Below are positions 8,037-16,705 of a DNA stretch of 64,000 bases, one piece after another. Numbering within the stretch: position 1 is the first letter of the stretch; each line of letters opens with the position of its first letter. The position numbers and the translations under genes are program-made. Location of the stretch: assembly GCF_900110065.1 (NCBI RefSeq), contig NZ_FOCI01000007.1:1-64000 (forward strand). The letters run 5' to 3'. Under the pieces are notes generated by a model that made no database searches, was not told where the DNA came from, and was given only the letters and a program-made list of their open reading frames with translations. The DNA comes from Loktanella fryxellensis (GTDB lineage Bacteria > Pseudomonadota > Alphaproteobacteria > Rhodobacterales > Rhodobacteraceae).

Positions 8037-8050
8037 TGTTTGCGCAAACA
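8037..8050. promoter_or_regulatory. Perfect LacI-type operator TGTTTGCGCAAACA
   Basis: This is a 14-bp perfect palindrome with a central CG, the classic form of LacI-family operators. It lies 50 bases before the GTG start of the solute-binding-protein gene and 103 bases from the divergent LacI start. It probably controls the sugar operon and perhaps the regulator itself. Confidence 0.8.
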
Positions 8051-8099
8051 GGTTCGGAGTAGCGTTCCTACAACGATTTAGATCAGGGAGGTTAGAATC

Positions 8100-9329
8100 G
8101 TGAAACTCAGCACAAAACTGCTGTCAGCGACGGCGATCTGCGCGGCGGGGAGCGCGGGCGCAGTCGATCTGGAGGTGATGCACTGGTGGACATCCGGGGG
8201 GGAGGCCGCCGCCGTCACGAAGTTTGCGGACGCCTGGACTGCGACCGGCAACACATGGGTTGATGGTGCCATCGCTGGCGGCGGTGACACGGCGCGTCCG
8301 ATCATGGTGTCCCGGATCATCGGTGGCGATCCACCCGCTGCGTTCCAGTTCAACCATGGCCGTCAGGCCGAGGAACTGATCGAGGCGGGCCTGATCCTCG
8401 ACATCACCGATGTGGCCGAGGCCGAGGGCTGGGCCGATATCGTGTCGCCAACGTCCCTGATGGACAGCTGCACCTATGACGGGCGCGTATTCTGCGTGCC
8501 GGTCAACATCCATTCCTGGCAGTGGATGTGGCTGTCGAACGCCGCCTATGAAACGGCTGGCGTACCTGTGCCCACCAACTGGGCCGAGTTCATGGAAACC
8601 GCACCTGCGATCCGCGAAGCCGGCATCGTGCCGCTGGCGATGGGTGGTCAGCCGTGGCAGCAGAACGGCGCATTCGGCGTGATGGCGCTGGCGCTGGCCG
8701 GTGAGGAAGCGTGGCGCGCCGTCAACGTGGACAAGAACTCCGAAATCGTGATGGGGCCGGAATATACCGCCGTGTTCGAGGCCTTCGGCGAGGCACGCGA
8801 GCTGTCGAACGGCCTGAGCGTGCAGGACTGGAACCAGGCGACTGCCGCGGTGATCGAGGATACGGCCGCAGCACAGATCATGGGTGACTGGGCGCAGGGC
8901 GAATTCGCACTGGCCGGCGAAGTGGCCGGCACGGACTATTCCTGCCTGCCGGGCCTGGGCGACGTGGCCCTGCTGGATACGGGCGGCGATGCGTTCTTCT
9001 TTCCGGTGATCGACGATCCCGAGGTTCAGGCCGCGCAGAAGGAACTGGCGGCACTCCTGCTGTCCCCCGAGGTGCAGGTGGCCTTCAACTCGGCCAAGGG
9101 ATCGTTGCCGGTGCGCCCGGACGTCGACCTGACGACCGTGAACGAGTGCACGCAGAAGGGTCTCGACCTGCTGGCGGCCGGGGCCACGGTGCCCGCAGGC
9201 ACGCAGCTGCTGTCGCCGGACACCACCACGCAGGCCAACGACCTGATCACGGAGTTCTGGTCGACGCCGGCCATGACACCTGCCGAAGCGCAAGAGCGGT
9301 ATGCCGCGATCATCGCCGACGCCGACTGA
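8100..9329 (+). CDS. Sugar ABC transporter, periplasmic solute-binding protein
   Basis: The 409-residue protein has a Sec signal peptide (basic start MKLSTKLL, hydrophobic core, cleavage near SAGA/VDLEV). It belongs to the family-1 extracellular binding proteins. The early motif VMHWWTSGGEAAAVTKFAD and the segment AIAGGGDTARPIMVSRIIGGDPP are typical of the glucose/mannose (GtsA-like) branch. The GTG start at 8100 is preceded by GGGAGG at ideal spacing. It is the first gene of the operon. An 11-bp hairpin follows the stop codon, which fits higher expression of the binding protein than of the membrane components. Confidence 0.92.
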   Translation: MKLSTKLLSATAICAAGSAGAVDLEVMHWWTSGGEAAAVTKFADAWTATGNTWVDGAIAGGGDTARPIMVSRIIGGDPPAAFQFNHGRQAEELIEAGLILDITDVAEAEGWADIVSPTSLMDSCTYDGRVFCVPVNIHSWQWMWLSNAAYETAGVPVPTNWAEFMETAPAIREAGIVPLAMGGQPWQQNGAFGVMALALAGEEAWRAVNVDKNSEIVMGPEYTAVFEAFGEARELSNGLSVQDWNQATAAVIEDTAAAQIMGDWAQGEFALAGEVAGTDYSCLPGLGDVALLDTGGDAFFFPVIDDPEVQAAQKELAALLLSPEVQVAFNSAKGSLPVRPDVDLTTVNECTQKGLDLLAAGATVPAGTQLLSPDTTTQANDLITEFWSTPAMTPAEAQERYAAIIADAD

Positions 9330-9352
9330 CGGACAGCGATGATGCGAACATG

Positions 9353-9383
9353 ACGGGCCCCCGCCGACTGGTCGGGGGCCCGT
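9353..9383 (+). other. Intercistronic stem-loop after the binding-protein gene
   Basis: An 11-bp perfect stem (ACGGGCCCCCG / CGGGGGCCCGT) with a 9-base loop lies 23 bases after the stop codon. No run of T follows, so it is more likely an mRNA-stabilising or attenuating element than a full terminator. Such hairpins between binding-protein and permease genes are common in ABC sugar operons. Confidence 0.7.
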
Positions 9384-9450
9384 TGCACCCGGTGCGGGAA
9401 CACCGGATGGCCCGACCGGATCACGGGGGCCGGCATCAAGGGGGGAGCCC

Positions 9451-10380
9451 ATGACAATCACACAAACACGCCCCGGCGAGGGGCAGGGCGGAGCCGTGCG
9501 CAGGCCGTCGCGCCTGTTCCGCAACATGTCCGCCAAGGTGGCGATGCTGCCGCTGATCTTTACTGCCGTCGTGATCTTTCTTGGCGGAACGCTATGGACG
9601 GTGCTCTATTCCTTTACGGGCTCTGGTCTGCTGCCACGGCTGGAATGGGTGGGGCTGGAGCAGTACGAGCGACTGTGGGGCACGCGCAAATGGATCGTGT
9701 CGATCCAGAACCTCGCGTTGTTCGGTTTCTTCTCGCTCATCGGGACGCTGGTGATCGGCTTCATCCTTGCGGCGCTGCTGGACCGCAAGATCAGGGGCGA
9801 AGCGGTGTTCCGGTCGATCTTCCTCTATCCCTTTGCGTTGTCGTTCATCGTCACGGGCCTTGTCTGGCAGTGGATCCTGAACCCCGAGTTCGGTCTGCAG
9901 TCGGTCGTGCGCGAGTTGGGCTGGTCCACGTTCACCTTCGATCCGCTGAACAACCCGTCGATCGTCATGTACGGCCTGCTGATCGCGGGTCTGTGGCAGG
10001 GCACCGGCCTGATCATGTGCATCATGCTGGCCGGTCTGCGCGGCATCGACGAGGACATCTGGAAGGCCGCCCGCGTGGACGGCATCGGCACCGTCAAGAC
10101 CTATGTCCGCATCATAATCCCCATGATGCGCCCGGTCTTCGTGACGGCGCTGGTGCTGATCGCGGCGGGTATCGTGAAGCTGTATGATCTGGTTGTGGCG
10201 CAGACCTCCGGCGGGCCGGGCATTAGTTCCGAAGTGCCTGCGAAATACGTGATGAACACCATGTTCGGCGGGCAGAACCTGGGTCAGGGCTTTGCCGCAT
10301 CCACGATGATGCTGGTGATGGTCGTCATCATCCTGATCCCCTGGGCCTACCTCGAATTCGGAGGCAAGAAGAATGGCTGA
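9451..10380 (+). CDS. Sugar ABC transporter permease (MalF-type)
   Basis: The 309-residue inner-membrane protein has about six transmembrane helices. The EAA loop reads DEDIWKAARVDGIGTVKTY, followed by VRIIIPMMRP, which docks onto the ATPase. It belongs to the binding-protein-dependent permease family of sugar importers. A strong ribosome-binding site (GGGGGAG) precedes the ATG. It overlaps the next permease by 8 bases, indicating co-translation. Confidence 0.93.
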   Translation: MTITQTRPGEGQGGAVRRPSRLFRNMSAKVAMLPLIFTAVVIFLGGTLWTVLYSFTGSGLLPRLEWVGLEQYERLWGTRKWIVSIQNLALFGFFSLIGTLVIGFILAALLDRKIRGEAVFRSIFLYPFALSFIVTGLVWQWILNPEFGLQSVVRELGWSTFTFDPLNNPSIVMYGLLIAGLWQGTGLIMCIMLAGLRGIDEDIWKAARVDGIGTVKTYVRIIIPMMRPVFVTALVLIAAGIVKLYDLVVAQTSGGPGISSEVPAKYVMNTMFGGQNLGQGFAASTMMLVMVVIILIPWAYLEFGGKKNG

Positions 10381-11317
10381 TGTCGGTATCCTTGCGGCCA
10401 CAAAGGCGGCGCAACACCCCATCCACACCCTGCTGGACGGCCCCCGCGGCGCCAAGCCCAAGAAGAAGCTGAGCCGCGGCAACATCATCGTCTATGGCAC
10501 GCTGTTCGTGTTCGCGATGTATTACGCGCTGCCGCTTTACGTGATGATCGTCACCTCGCTAAAGGGAATGCCGGAAGTCCGCATGGGCAACATCTTTGCC
10601 CCGCCGCTGGAGGTCACGTTCCAGCCCTGGGTCAAGGCGTGGTCAGAGGCCTGCACGGGCATCAACTGCGACGGGCTGTCGCGCGGGTTCTGGAACAGCG
10701 TCACCATCCTGATCCCGTCGGTCATCCTGTCGGTCGCCATCGCGTCGGTGAACGGTTACGCCCTGTCGATGTGGAAATTCCGCGGGTCGGAGGTGTTCTT
10801 CACCATCCTGATGATCGGCGCCTTCATCCCCTACCAGATCATGCTCTATCCCATCGTGATCCTGCTGCGAGAGGCGGGTCTCTATGGCTCGCTGACCGGG
10901 CTGGTGCTGGTGCACGTCGCCTTCGGCATGCCGATCAACACGTTGCTGTTCCGCAATTACTTCTCCAGCATCCCGGAGGAGCTGTTCAAGGCGGCGCGTG
11001 TGGACGGCGCTGGGTTCTGGGCGATCTTCTTCAAGATCATCATGCCCATGTCGCTGCCGATCTTCGTCGTGGCCCTGATCATCCAGGTCACGGGGATCTG
11101 GAACGACTTCCTGTTCGGGGTCACCTACATTTCGTCGCCCGACGCCTATCCGATGACCGTGCAGCTGAACAACATCGTCAACTCGGTGCAGGGGGTGAAG
11201 GAATACAACGTCAATATGGCCGCGACCCTGCTGACCGGCCTCGTTCCCCTCGCCATCTACTTTGCCTCCGGCAAGCTCTTTGTCCGCGGCATCGCCGCCG
11301 GCGCGGTGAAAGGATAA
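10373..11317 (+). CDS. Sugar ABC transporter permease (MalG-type)
   Basis: The 314-residue protein is the second permease of the importer. It has six predicted membrane helices after a longer cytosolic N-terminus (about 40 residues, Lys-rich). The EAA loop includes EELFKAARVDGAGFWAIFFK followed by IIMPMSLP, and the C-terminal half carries VTGIWNDFLFGVTYI. The start overlaps the upstream gene by 8 bases. The ATPase gene follows after 4 bases. Confidence 0.93.
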   Translation: MADVGILAATKAAQHPIHTLLDGPRGAKPKKKLSRGNIIVYGTLFVFAMYYALPLYVMIVTSLKGMPEVRMGNIFAPPLEVTFQPWVKAWSEACTGINCDGLSRGFWNSVTILIPSVILSVAIASVNGYALSMWKFRGSEVFFTILMIGAFIPYQIMLYPIVILLREAGLYGSLTGLVLVHVAFGMPINTLLFRNYFSSIPEELFKAARVDGAGFWAIFFKIIMPMSLPIFVVALIIQVTGIWNDFLFGVTYISSPDAYPMTVQLNNIVNSVQGVKEYNVNMAATLLTGLVPLAIYFASGKLFVRGIAAGAVKG

Positions 11318-11321
11318 TCCC

Positions 11322-12410
11322 GTGAACATGCAAGATACCTCCGTCTCGATCCAGCATCTGGACCTGTCGTTCGGTGCGGTGAAGGTGCTGCAGGACCTCA
11401 ACCTCGACATCGGCAACGGCGAGTTTCTGGTGCTGCTGGGCTCCTCCGGCTGCGGCAAGTCCACGCTGCTGAACGTGATCGCAGGTCTGCTGGAACCGAC
11501 CGACGGGCAGATCTGGATCAAGGGCCGCAACGTCACTTGGGCAGAGCCGAGCGAGCGCGGCATCGGCATGGTGTTCCAGAGCTACGCCCTCTACCCCCAG
11601 ATGACGGTAGAGGGGAACCTGAGCTTCGGTCTGAAGAACGCAAAGGTGCCCAAGGCCGAGATCGACAAACGCGTGGCCCGCGCCGCAGAGGTGCTGCAGA
11701 TCGGGCCGCTGCTGAAACGCAAGCCCGGTGCCCTGTCGGGCGGTCAGCGCCAGCGGGTCGCCATCGGACGCGCCCTGGTGCGTGACGTGGAGGTGTTCCT
11801 GTTCGACGAGCCGCTGTCGAACCTCGATGCGAAACTGCGTGCCGACCTGCGGGTGGAGTTGAAGCGTCTGCACAACAGCCTGAAGAACACGATGATCTAC
11901 GTTACCCACGATCAGGTGGAGGCGATGACGCTGGCCGACCGCATCGCCATCATGCGCGGCGGCAAGATCATGCAGCTGGGCACGCCCGCAGAGATCTATG
12001 GCCGTCCGCAGAACCTCTATGTCGCGGATTTCATCGGGTCGCCGTCGATGACGTTCATGCACGGCACGGTCGAGGGCCAGACCATGCGCATCCCGGGCCA
12101 CGATCTGCCGCTGGGCGCCTATGCGTTCAAATCGCAGCCTGCGCCCGGCACGCCAGCGATCATCGGCATCCGGCCAGAGCATGTGATGACCGGCGACACC
12201 CTGCGGTCGGCCCCCTATACGACCGACGTGACCGTCGATCTGGTGGAACCGATGGGGTCCGACACGCTCGTCTATTGCGAATTCGGCGGCCAGACCTTCC
12301 GCATCCGGATGGACGGTCAGGCGCAGGTGAAACCGGGCGACCGGCTGACGATCGGCATCGACCCCGCAACCGCATCCCTGTTCGACAAGACCACCGAGGA
12401 CCGCCTGTGA
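11322..12410 (+). CDS. Sugar ABC transporter ATP-binding protein (UgpC/MalK type)
   Basis: The 362-residue ATPase has Walker A GSSGCGKST, the signature LSGGQRQRVAIGRAL, Walker B VFLFDEPLSNLDAKLR and the switch His in YVTHDQVEAMTLADR. A C-terminal TOBE-type regulatory domain (about residues 235-360) contains the usual GIRPEH. Such MalK-like subunits energise di- and oligosaccharide uptake. GTG at 11322 is favoured because AAGGA lies 7 bases upstream; an ATG two codons later is possible. The stop overlaps the GTG of the beta-mannosidase gene. Confidence 0.95.
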   Translation: MNMQDTSVSIQHLDLSFGAVKVLQDLNLDIGNGEFLVLLGSSGCGKSTLLNVIAGLLEPTDGQIWIKGRNVTWAEPSERGIGMVFQSYALYPQMTVEGNLSFGLKNAKVPKAEIDKRVARAAEVLQIGPLLKRKPGALSGGQRQRVAIGRALVRDVEVFLFDEPLSNLDAKLRADLRVELKRLHNSLKNTMIYVTHDQVEAMTLADRIAIMRGGKIMQLGTPAEIYGRPQNLYVADFIGSPSMTFMHGTVEGQTMRIPGHDLPLGAYAFKSQPAPGTPAIIGIRPEHVMTGDTLRSAPYTTDVTVDLVEPMGSDTLVYCEFGGQTFRIRMDGQAQVKPGDRLTIGIDPATASLFDKTTEDRL

Positions 12411-14809
12411 CATCGCTCGACCTGACCGGCGCGTGGACGCTGCAGTCCGCCGACGGCACCATGACCGCCCCGATGACGCTGCCCGGCGACATTATCACCG
12501 CCCTGCACGATGCGGCGCTGATTCCGGACCCGTATGCGGGGCAGAACGAATATGACCTGCGCTGGATCTGCGAAGGCGACTGGATCGTGACACGGGACTT
12601 CGATCTGACGGATCCGCAAGTTGATCTGGTGATGTCTGAACTCGACACCGTGGCGACCGTCGCGGTGAACGATGTGGTCGTGCTGCAGGCGGCCAATGCG
12701 TTCCGCACCTACCGCGTGGCGCTGGGCGACGCGGCGCGGGTGGGGCGCAACAGCATCCGCATCACGTTCCATTCCCCGGTGGCGGCGGGCAAGGCCCTGT
12801 CCGACGCGCATCCGTTTCCCGTGCCATGGTCGCACAACTGCCCCATCCCCTATGGCAATTTCCTGCGCAAGCCCGCCTGCGATTTCGGCTGGGACTGGAA
12901 CATCGCGCTGGCGACCTCCGGCAGCTATGGCGCCCTGCGGCTAGAGCCGTCGCAGGCCGCGCGGATCGACCGGCTGGCCATCGCGCAGGCCCATGACGGC
13001 GACAGCGTGACAGTCACCGTGACGGCGCACACCGCGCACCACGACGGCCCCGTGACCGCGACGCTTGCCGGACAATCCGCCACGGCCGAGGCGCGTGACG
13101 GGCGCTGCACCTTGTCGTTCACGCTGACCGCGCCTGCGCTGTGGTGGCCCGTGGGCCTTGGCGATCAAACGCTGCACGACCTGACCGTGACTGCCGGCAC
13201 CGCCACCGCTACGCGACGCATCGGACTGCGGACGATGGAACTTGTGGCGGAAAAGGACGCTGCCGGCCTTGGTTTCAAGATCCGGGTGAACGGGCATGAC
13301 GTGTTCTGCAAGGGGGCGAACTGGATCCCCGCCGACGCCCTGCCGGGCCGCATTACGGACGCCAAGACACGCGACCTGCTGCAATCCGCCGTGGACGCGA
13401 ATATGAACATGGTGCGCATCTGGGGCGGCGGGCGGTATGAACCCGACAGCTTCTATGACGCTTGCGACGAACTTGGCCTGCTCGTGTGGCAGGACTTCAT
13501 GTTCGCCTGCAACCTCTATCCGTCCGACCCCGCTTATCTGAGTGAGGTCACGGCAGAGGTGCACGACAACGTCGCCCGGATGCACCACCACGCCTGTCTG
13601 GCGCTGTGGTGCGGCGACAACGAGCTGGTGGGCGCGCTCACGTGGTATGACGTGAGCCGCGCCGACCGCGACCGTTATCTGGTGAACTACGATCGCCTGA
13701 ACCGCTGCGTAGAGGTCGCGTTGCGCGACACCGATCCGACCGCCAACTGGTGGCCGTCCAGTCCGTCCACCGGGCCGCTGTCCTTCGGCGACGCGTGGCA
13801 TGACGACTCGTCTGGCGACATGCACTTCTGGTCGGTCTGGCATGAGGGGCGCGATTTCGACCACTACCGCGACGTCGCCCCGAGGTTCTGTTCGGAGTTC
13901 GGATTCCAGAGCTATCCATCGATGGACATCGTCCGCCAGTTCGCCGACCCAACTGACTTCAACATCGCCGCCCCGGTGATGGAGGCGCACCAGAAGAACG
14001 CCGGCGGCAACGCCCGCATCGCCGAGACCATGTTTCGCTATTTCCGCTTTCCGGTGGATTTCGAGAATTTCGTCTATGTCAGTCAGGTGCAGCAGGCGCT
14101 GGCCATCAAGACCGCCGTCACCCAGTGGCGCGGGCTAAAGCCGCATTGCATGGGCACGCTGATCTGGCAATTGAACGACACGTGGCCGGTGTGTTCGTGG
14201 GCGTCGCTGGATTACGGCGGCGGGTGGAAGGTGCTGCATCATCTGAGCCGCGATTTCTACGCCCCCGTCACCGTGGTCGTGATGCCGGACGGCGACGACC
14301 TGGTGCTGCGCGCAGTGAACGATCACCGCGACGGCGTGGATGTGACGGTGACCGCATGGGCCTGCGCGATGGACGGCACGACGCGCGATCTGGTACAGGG
14401 CAAAGGTCACGTGACCGACAGCGCCGTGGAACTGCTGCGTGTGCCCGCCAGTGCGATCCGGTCGCAAGAGATGCTGTCGTTCGGATGGACCGCCAGCAAC
14501 GGGGCCAAGGGCGGCGACGTCTTCGCACCCCGCCCCTACAAGGCCTATGACCTGCTGCCGCCGCAACTGGACCTGACCGTCGGCCGCGACGGCGACGCCT
14601 ATGTGCTGCAGATCACGGCACAGGCGATGGCGTTCTATGTCAACGCAGAGGCATCGGTTCCGGGGCGGTTCGACCGCAACGCCATCCACCTCGGCCCGGA
14701 CCATACGGCGACCCTGCGGTTCGTGCCCACGGACGCAAACGCCACACCCACATTCCTGTTGCGCGACCTCTACAGCGCGACCCACCCGACCCAAGGACCG
14801 AACACATGA
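12407..14809 (+). CDS. Glycoside hydrolase family 2 beta-mannosidase
   Basis: The 800-residue protein has GH2 architecture: N-terminal sugar-binding jelly roll (about 1-180), immunoglobulin-like sandwich (180-270), and TIM-barrel catalytic domain (about 270-620). The acid/base is the Glu of LWCGDNEL, and the nucleophile lies in FCSEFGFQSYPS. WICEGDWIVTRDFDL and RKPACDFGWDWN are characteristic of the beta-mannosidase subgroup. It has no signal peptide, so it hydrolyses imported manno-oligosaccharides in the cytoplasm. The GTG start at 12407 overlaps the ATPase stop, and the stop overlaps the next gene (ATGA). Specificity is inferred from family similarity. Confidence 0.9.
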   Translation: MTSLDLTGAWTLQSADGTMTAPMTLPGDIITALHDAALIPDPYAGQNEYDLRWICEGDWIVTRDFDLTDPQVDLVMSELDTVATVAVNDVVVLQAANAFRTYRVALGDAARVGRNSIRITFHSPVAAGKALSDAHPFPVPWSHNCPIPYGNFLRKPACDFGWDWNIALATSGSYGALRLEPSQAARIDRLAIAQAHDGDSVTVTVTAHTAHHDGPVTATLAGQSATAEARDGRCTLSFTLTAPALWWPVGLGDQTLHDLTVTAGTATATRRIGLRTMELVAEKDAAGLGFKIRVNGHDVFCKGANWIPADALPGRITDAKTRDLLQSAVDANMNMVRIWGGGRYEPDSFYDACDELGLLVWQDFMFACNLYPSDPAYLSEVTAEVHDNVARMHHHACLALWCGDNELVGALTWYDVSRADRDRYLVNYDRLNRCVEVALRDTDPTANWWPSSPSTGPLSFGDAWHDDSSGDMHFWSVWHEGRDFDHYRDVAPRFCSEFGFQSYPSMDIVRQFADPTDFNIAAPVMEAHQKNAGGNARIAETMFRYFRFPVDFENFVYVSQVQQALAIKTAVTQWRGLKPHCMGTLIWQLNDTWPVCSWASLDYGGGWKVLHHLSRDFYAPVTVVVMPDGDDLVLRAVNDHRDGVDVTVTAWACAMDGTTRDLVQGKGHVTDSAVELLRVPASAIRSQEMLSFGWTASNGAKGGDVFAPRPYKAYDLLPPQLDLTVGRDGDAYVLQITAQAMAFYVNAEASVPGRFDRNAIHLGPDHTATLRFVPTDANATPTFLLRDLYSATHPTQGPNT

Positions 14810-15549
14810 CCGATTTCTCCTACCAACTCTACAGCTCGCGCGATGCGGGCCCCCTGTCCGAGACGCTGGGGATGCTGGCCGCCCTCGGTTATGCCCATGT
14901 GGAGGGTTACGGCCCCGTCTATGCGGATCTGGACGCGACCAAGGCCGCGCTGGACGAAACCGGGCTGACCATGCCGTCGGGCCACTTTTCGATGGATCAG
15001 GTGGCAGGCGACGCCACCGGCACGCTGACCATCGCCCGTGCGCTGGGCATCCAAAAGGTGATCGTGCCCTTCATCATGCCCGACCAGCGTCCGACCGACG
15101 CGGACGGCTGGACAGCCTTCGGCAAGCGTCTGGCGGCGGCGGGACAGCCGATCCGCGATGCGGGCCTGCAGTTCGGCTGGCACAACCACGAATTCGAATT
15201 CAAGGCCCTGCCCACCGGAGAGCTGCCCATCGACCTGATCCTGGCGCATGACGGCGTGGATTTCGAATTCGACGTGGCCTGGGCCGCCGTCGCGGGCCAC
15301 GACCCGGCCGATGTGATCGCGCAATACGGCTCACGCATCATCGCCGCCCACGTCAAGGACCGTGCGCCGCAGGGCGAGAACGCCGATCAGGACGGCTGGG
15401 CGGACGCGGGCCACGGCACGCTGGACTGGCCCGGTCACTTCGCGGCGCTCAAGGCTGCGGGCGGCGATCTGTTCGTGATGGAACACGACAAGCCCGTGGA
15501 CGACCACCGTTTCGCCAGCCGTGCGCTCGCCTACATGAACACCCTGTAA
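14806..15549 (+). CDS. Sugar phosphate isomerase/epimerase (TIM barrel, AP endonuclease 2-like)
   Basis: The 247-residue protein has the xylose-isomerase-like TIM-barrel fold. Likely metal-binding residues sit in FGWHNHEFEF, DFEFDVAWAA, AAHVKDR and the C-terminal FVMEHDKP. This family includes inosose, tagatose and related epimerases or dehydratases; the substrate cannot be fixed. It overlaps the beta-mannosidase stop by ATGA and is followed 13 bases later by a Gfo/Idh/MocA dehydrogenase. That pair often interconverts keto-sugars. Confidence 0.85.
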   Translation: MTDFSYQLYSSRDAGPLSETLGMLAALGYAHVEGYGPVYADLDATKAALDETGLTMPSGHFSMDQVAGDATGTLTIARALGIQKVIVPFIMPDQRPTDADGWTAFGKRLAAAGQPIRDAGLQFGWHNHEFEFKALPTGELPIDLILAHDGVDFEFDVAWAAVAGHDPADVIAQYGSRIIAAHVKDRAPQGENADQDGWADAGHGTLDWPGHFAALKAAGGDLFVMEHDKPVDDHRFASRALAYMNTL

Positions 15550-15562
15550 GAAAGTCGCGACC

Positions 15563-16705
15563 ATGACCATTCTGAACGTCGGCCTGATCGGCTGCGGCAA
15601 CATCTCGACCGCCTATCTGACGCTGGCCCCCAAATACCGTAACATCCAGTTCATCGCCGTGGCCGATATGAACGAGGAGGGGGCGCTTGCGAAAGCCAAG
15701 GAGTTCGGGCTGAAGGCGCGGACTGTCAGCGACCTCCTCGCCTCCGACGACATCGACATCATCGTGAACCTCACGATCCCCGATGCGCATTACGACGTGA
15801 CGAAACGCATCCTCGACGCGGGCAAGCACGCCTATACGGAAAAGCCGCTGGTGCTGACGCTGAAGCAGGCCAAGTCGCTGGCCGACCTCGCGGCGGCCAA
15901 GGGACTGCGCATCGGCTCTGCACCCGACACGTTTCTTGGCGGTGCGCACCAGCAGGCGCGCCACATCGTCGACGATGGCGGGATCGGCACCGTCACCTCC
16001 GGCACCGCGCATTTCATGGGGCCGGGGATGGAGATGTGGCATCCCAACCCCGACTTCTTCTTCAAGCCCGGCGGCGGTCCGGTGTTGGACATGGGGCCCT
16101 ACTACATCACGAACCTCGTGCAACTGCTGGGCCCGGTAAAGCGGGTCGCCGCGATCTCCTCCGCCGCGCAGACCGAACGCACGATCACGTCGCAGCCCCG
16201 CGCGGGCGAGACGATCCCCGTGCAGGTCGCCACCACGATCCACGCGCTTCTGGCGTTCGAGAGTGGCGCCACGGTCACCCTGAACGTCAGCTGGGACGTG
16301 AAGGCGCACGAACACAACAACATGGAGCTTTACGGCACGAACGGCGTCCTGTTCGTGCCGGACCCCAACCATTTCGGCGGGGTGCTGCGGCAATCCGATG
16401 CCGAAGGCACGGTGACCGAGGTGCCCGAGTGGGAGCATCCCTTCAACGTCATCAACTGGGACCTGCAAAAGGCCATTCCCCGCGCCAACTATCGTACGGC
16501 AGGACTTGCAGACATGGCGCAGGGTATCGTCGAGGATCGTCCGCACCGCTGCGCGCTCGACCTTGCCGTGCACGTCACCGACGTGATGACCAGCATCTTG
16601 AAATCCGGGGAATTGGGCCAGTTCGTGGACATGACCACCACCTGCGACCGCCCCGCGGCCCTTGGCCCCGATGCGGCCCGCGCCCTGTTGAAAGAGACTG
16701 CATGA
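15563..16705 (+). CDS. Gfo/Idh/MocA-family NAD(P)-dependent oxidoreductase
   Basis: The 380-residue protein has an N-terminal Rossmann fold (LNVGLIGCGNISTAYL, dinucleotide motif), the family's catalytic EKPL motif (HAYTEKPLVLTLKQA, about residue 95), and a C-terminal alpha/beta substrate domain with GGGPVLDMGPYYI. Members oxidise or reduce sugars, inositols or sugar acids. It lies within a translationally coupled block between an isomerase and an aldo/keto reductase, implying sequential redox and isomerisation of the released sugar. The exact substrate is unknown. Confidence 0.88.
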   Translation: MTILNVGLIGCGNISTAYLTLAPKYRNIQFIAVADMNEEGALAKAKEFGLKARTVSDLLASDDIDIIVNLTIPDAHYDVTKRILDAGKHAYTEKPLVLTLKQAKSLADLAAAKGLRIGSAPDTFLGGAHQQARHIVDDGGIGTVTSGTAHFMGPGMEMWHPNPDFFFKPGGGPVLDMGPYYITNLVQLLGPVKRVAAISSAAQTERTITSQPRAGETIPVQVATTIHALLAFESGATVTLNVSWDVKAHEHNNMELYGTNGVLFVPDPNHFGGVLRQSDAEGTVTEVPEWEHPFNVINWDLQKAIPRANYRTAGLADMAQGIVEDRPHRCALDLAVHVTDVMTSILKSGELGQFVDMTTTCDRPAALGPDAARALLKETA

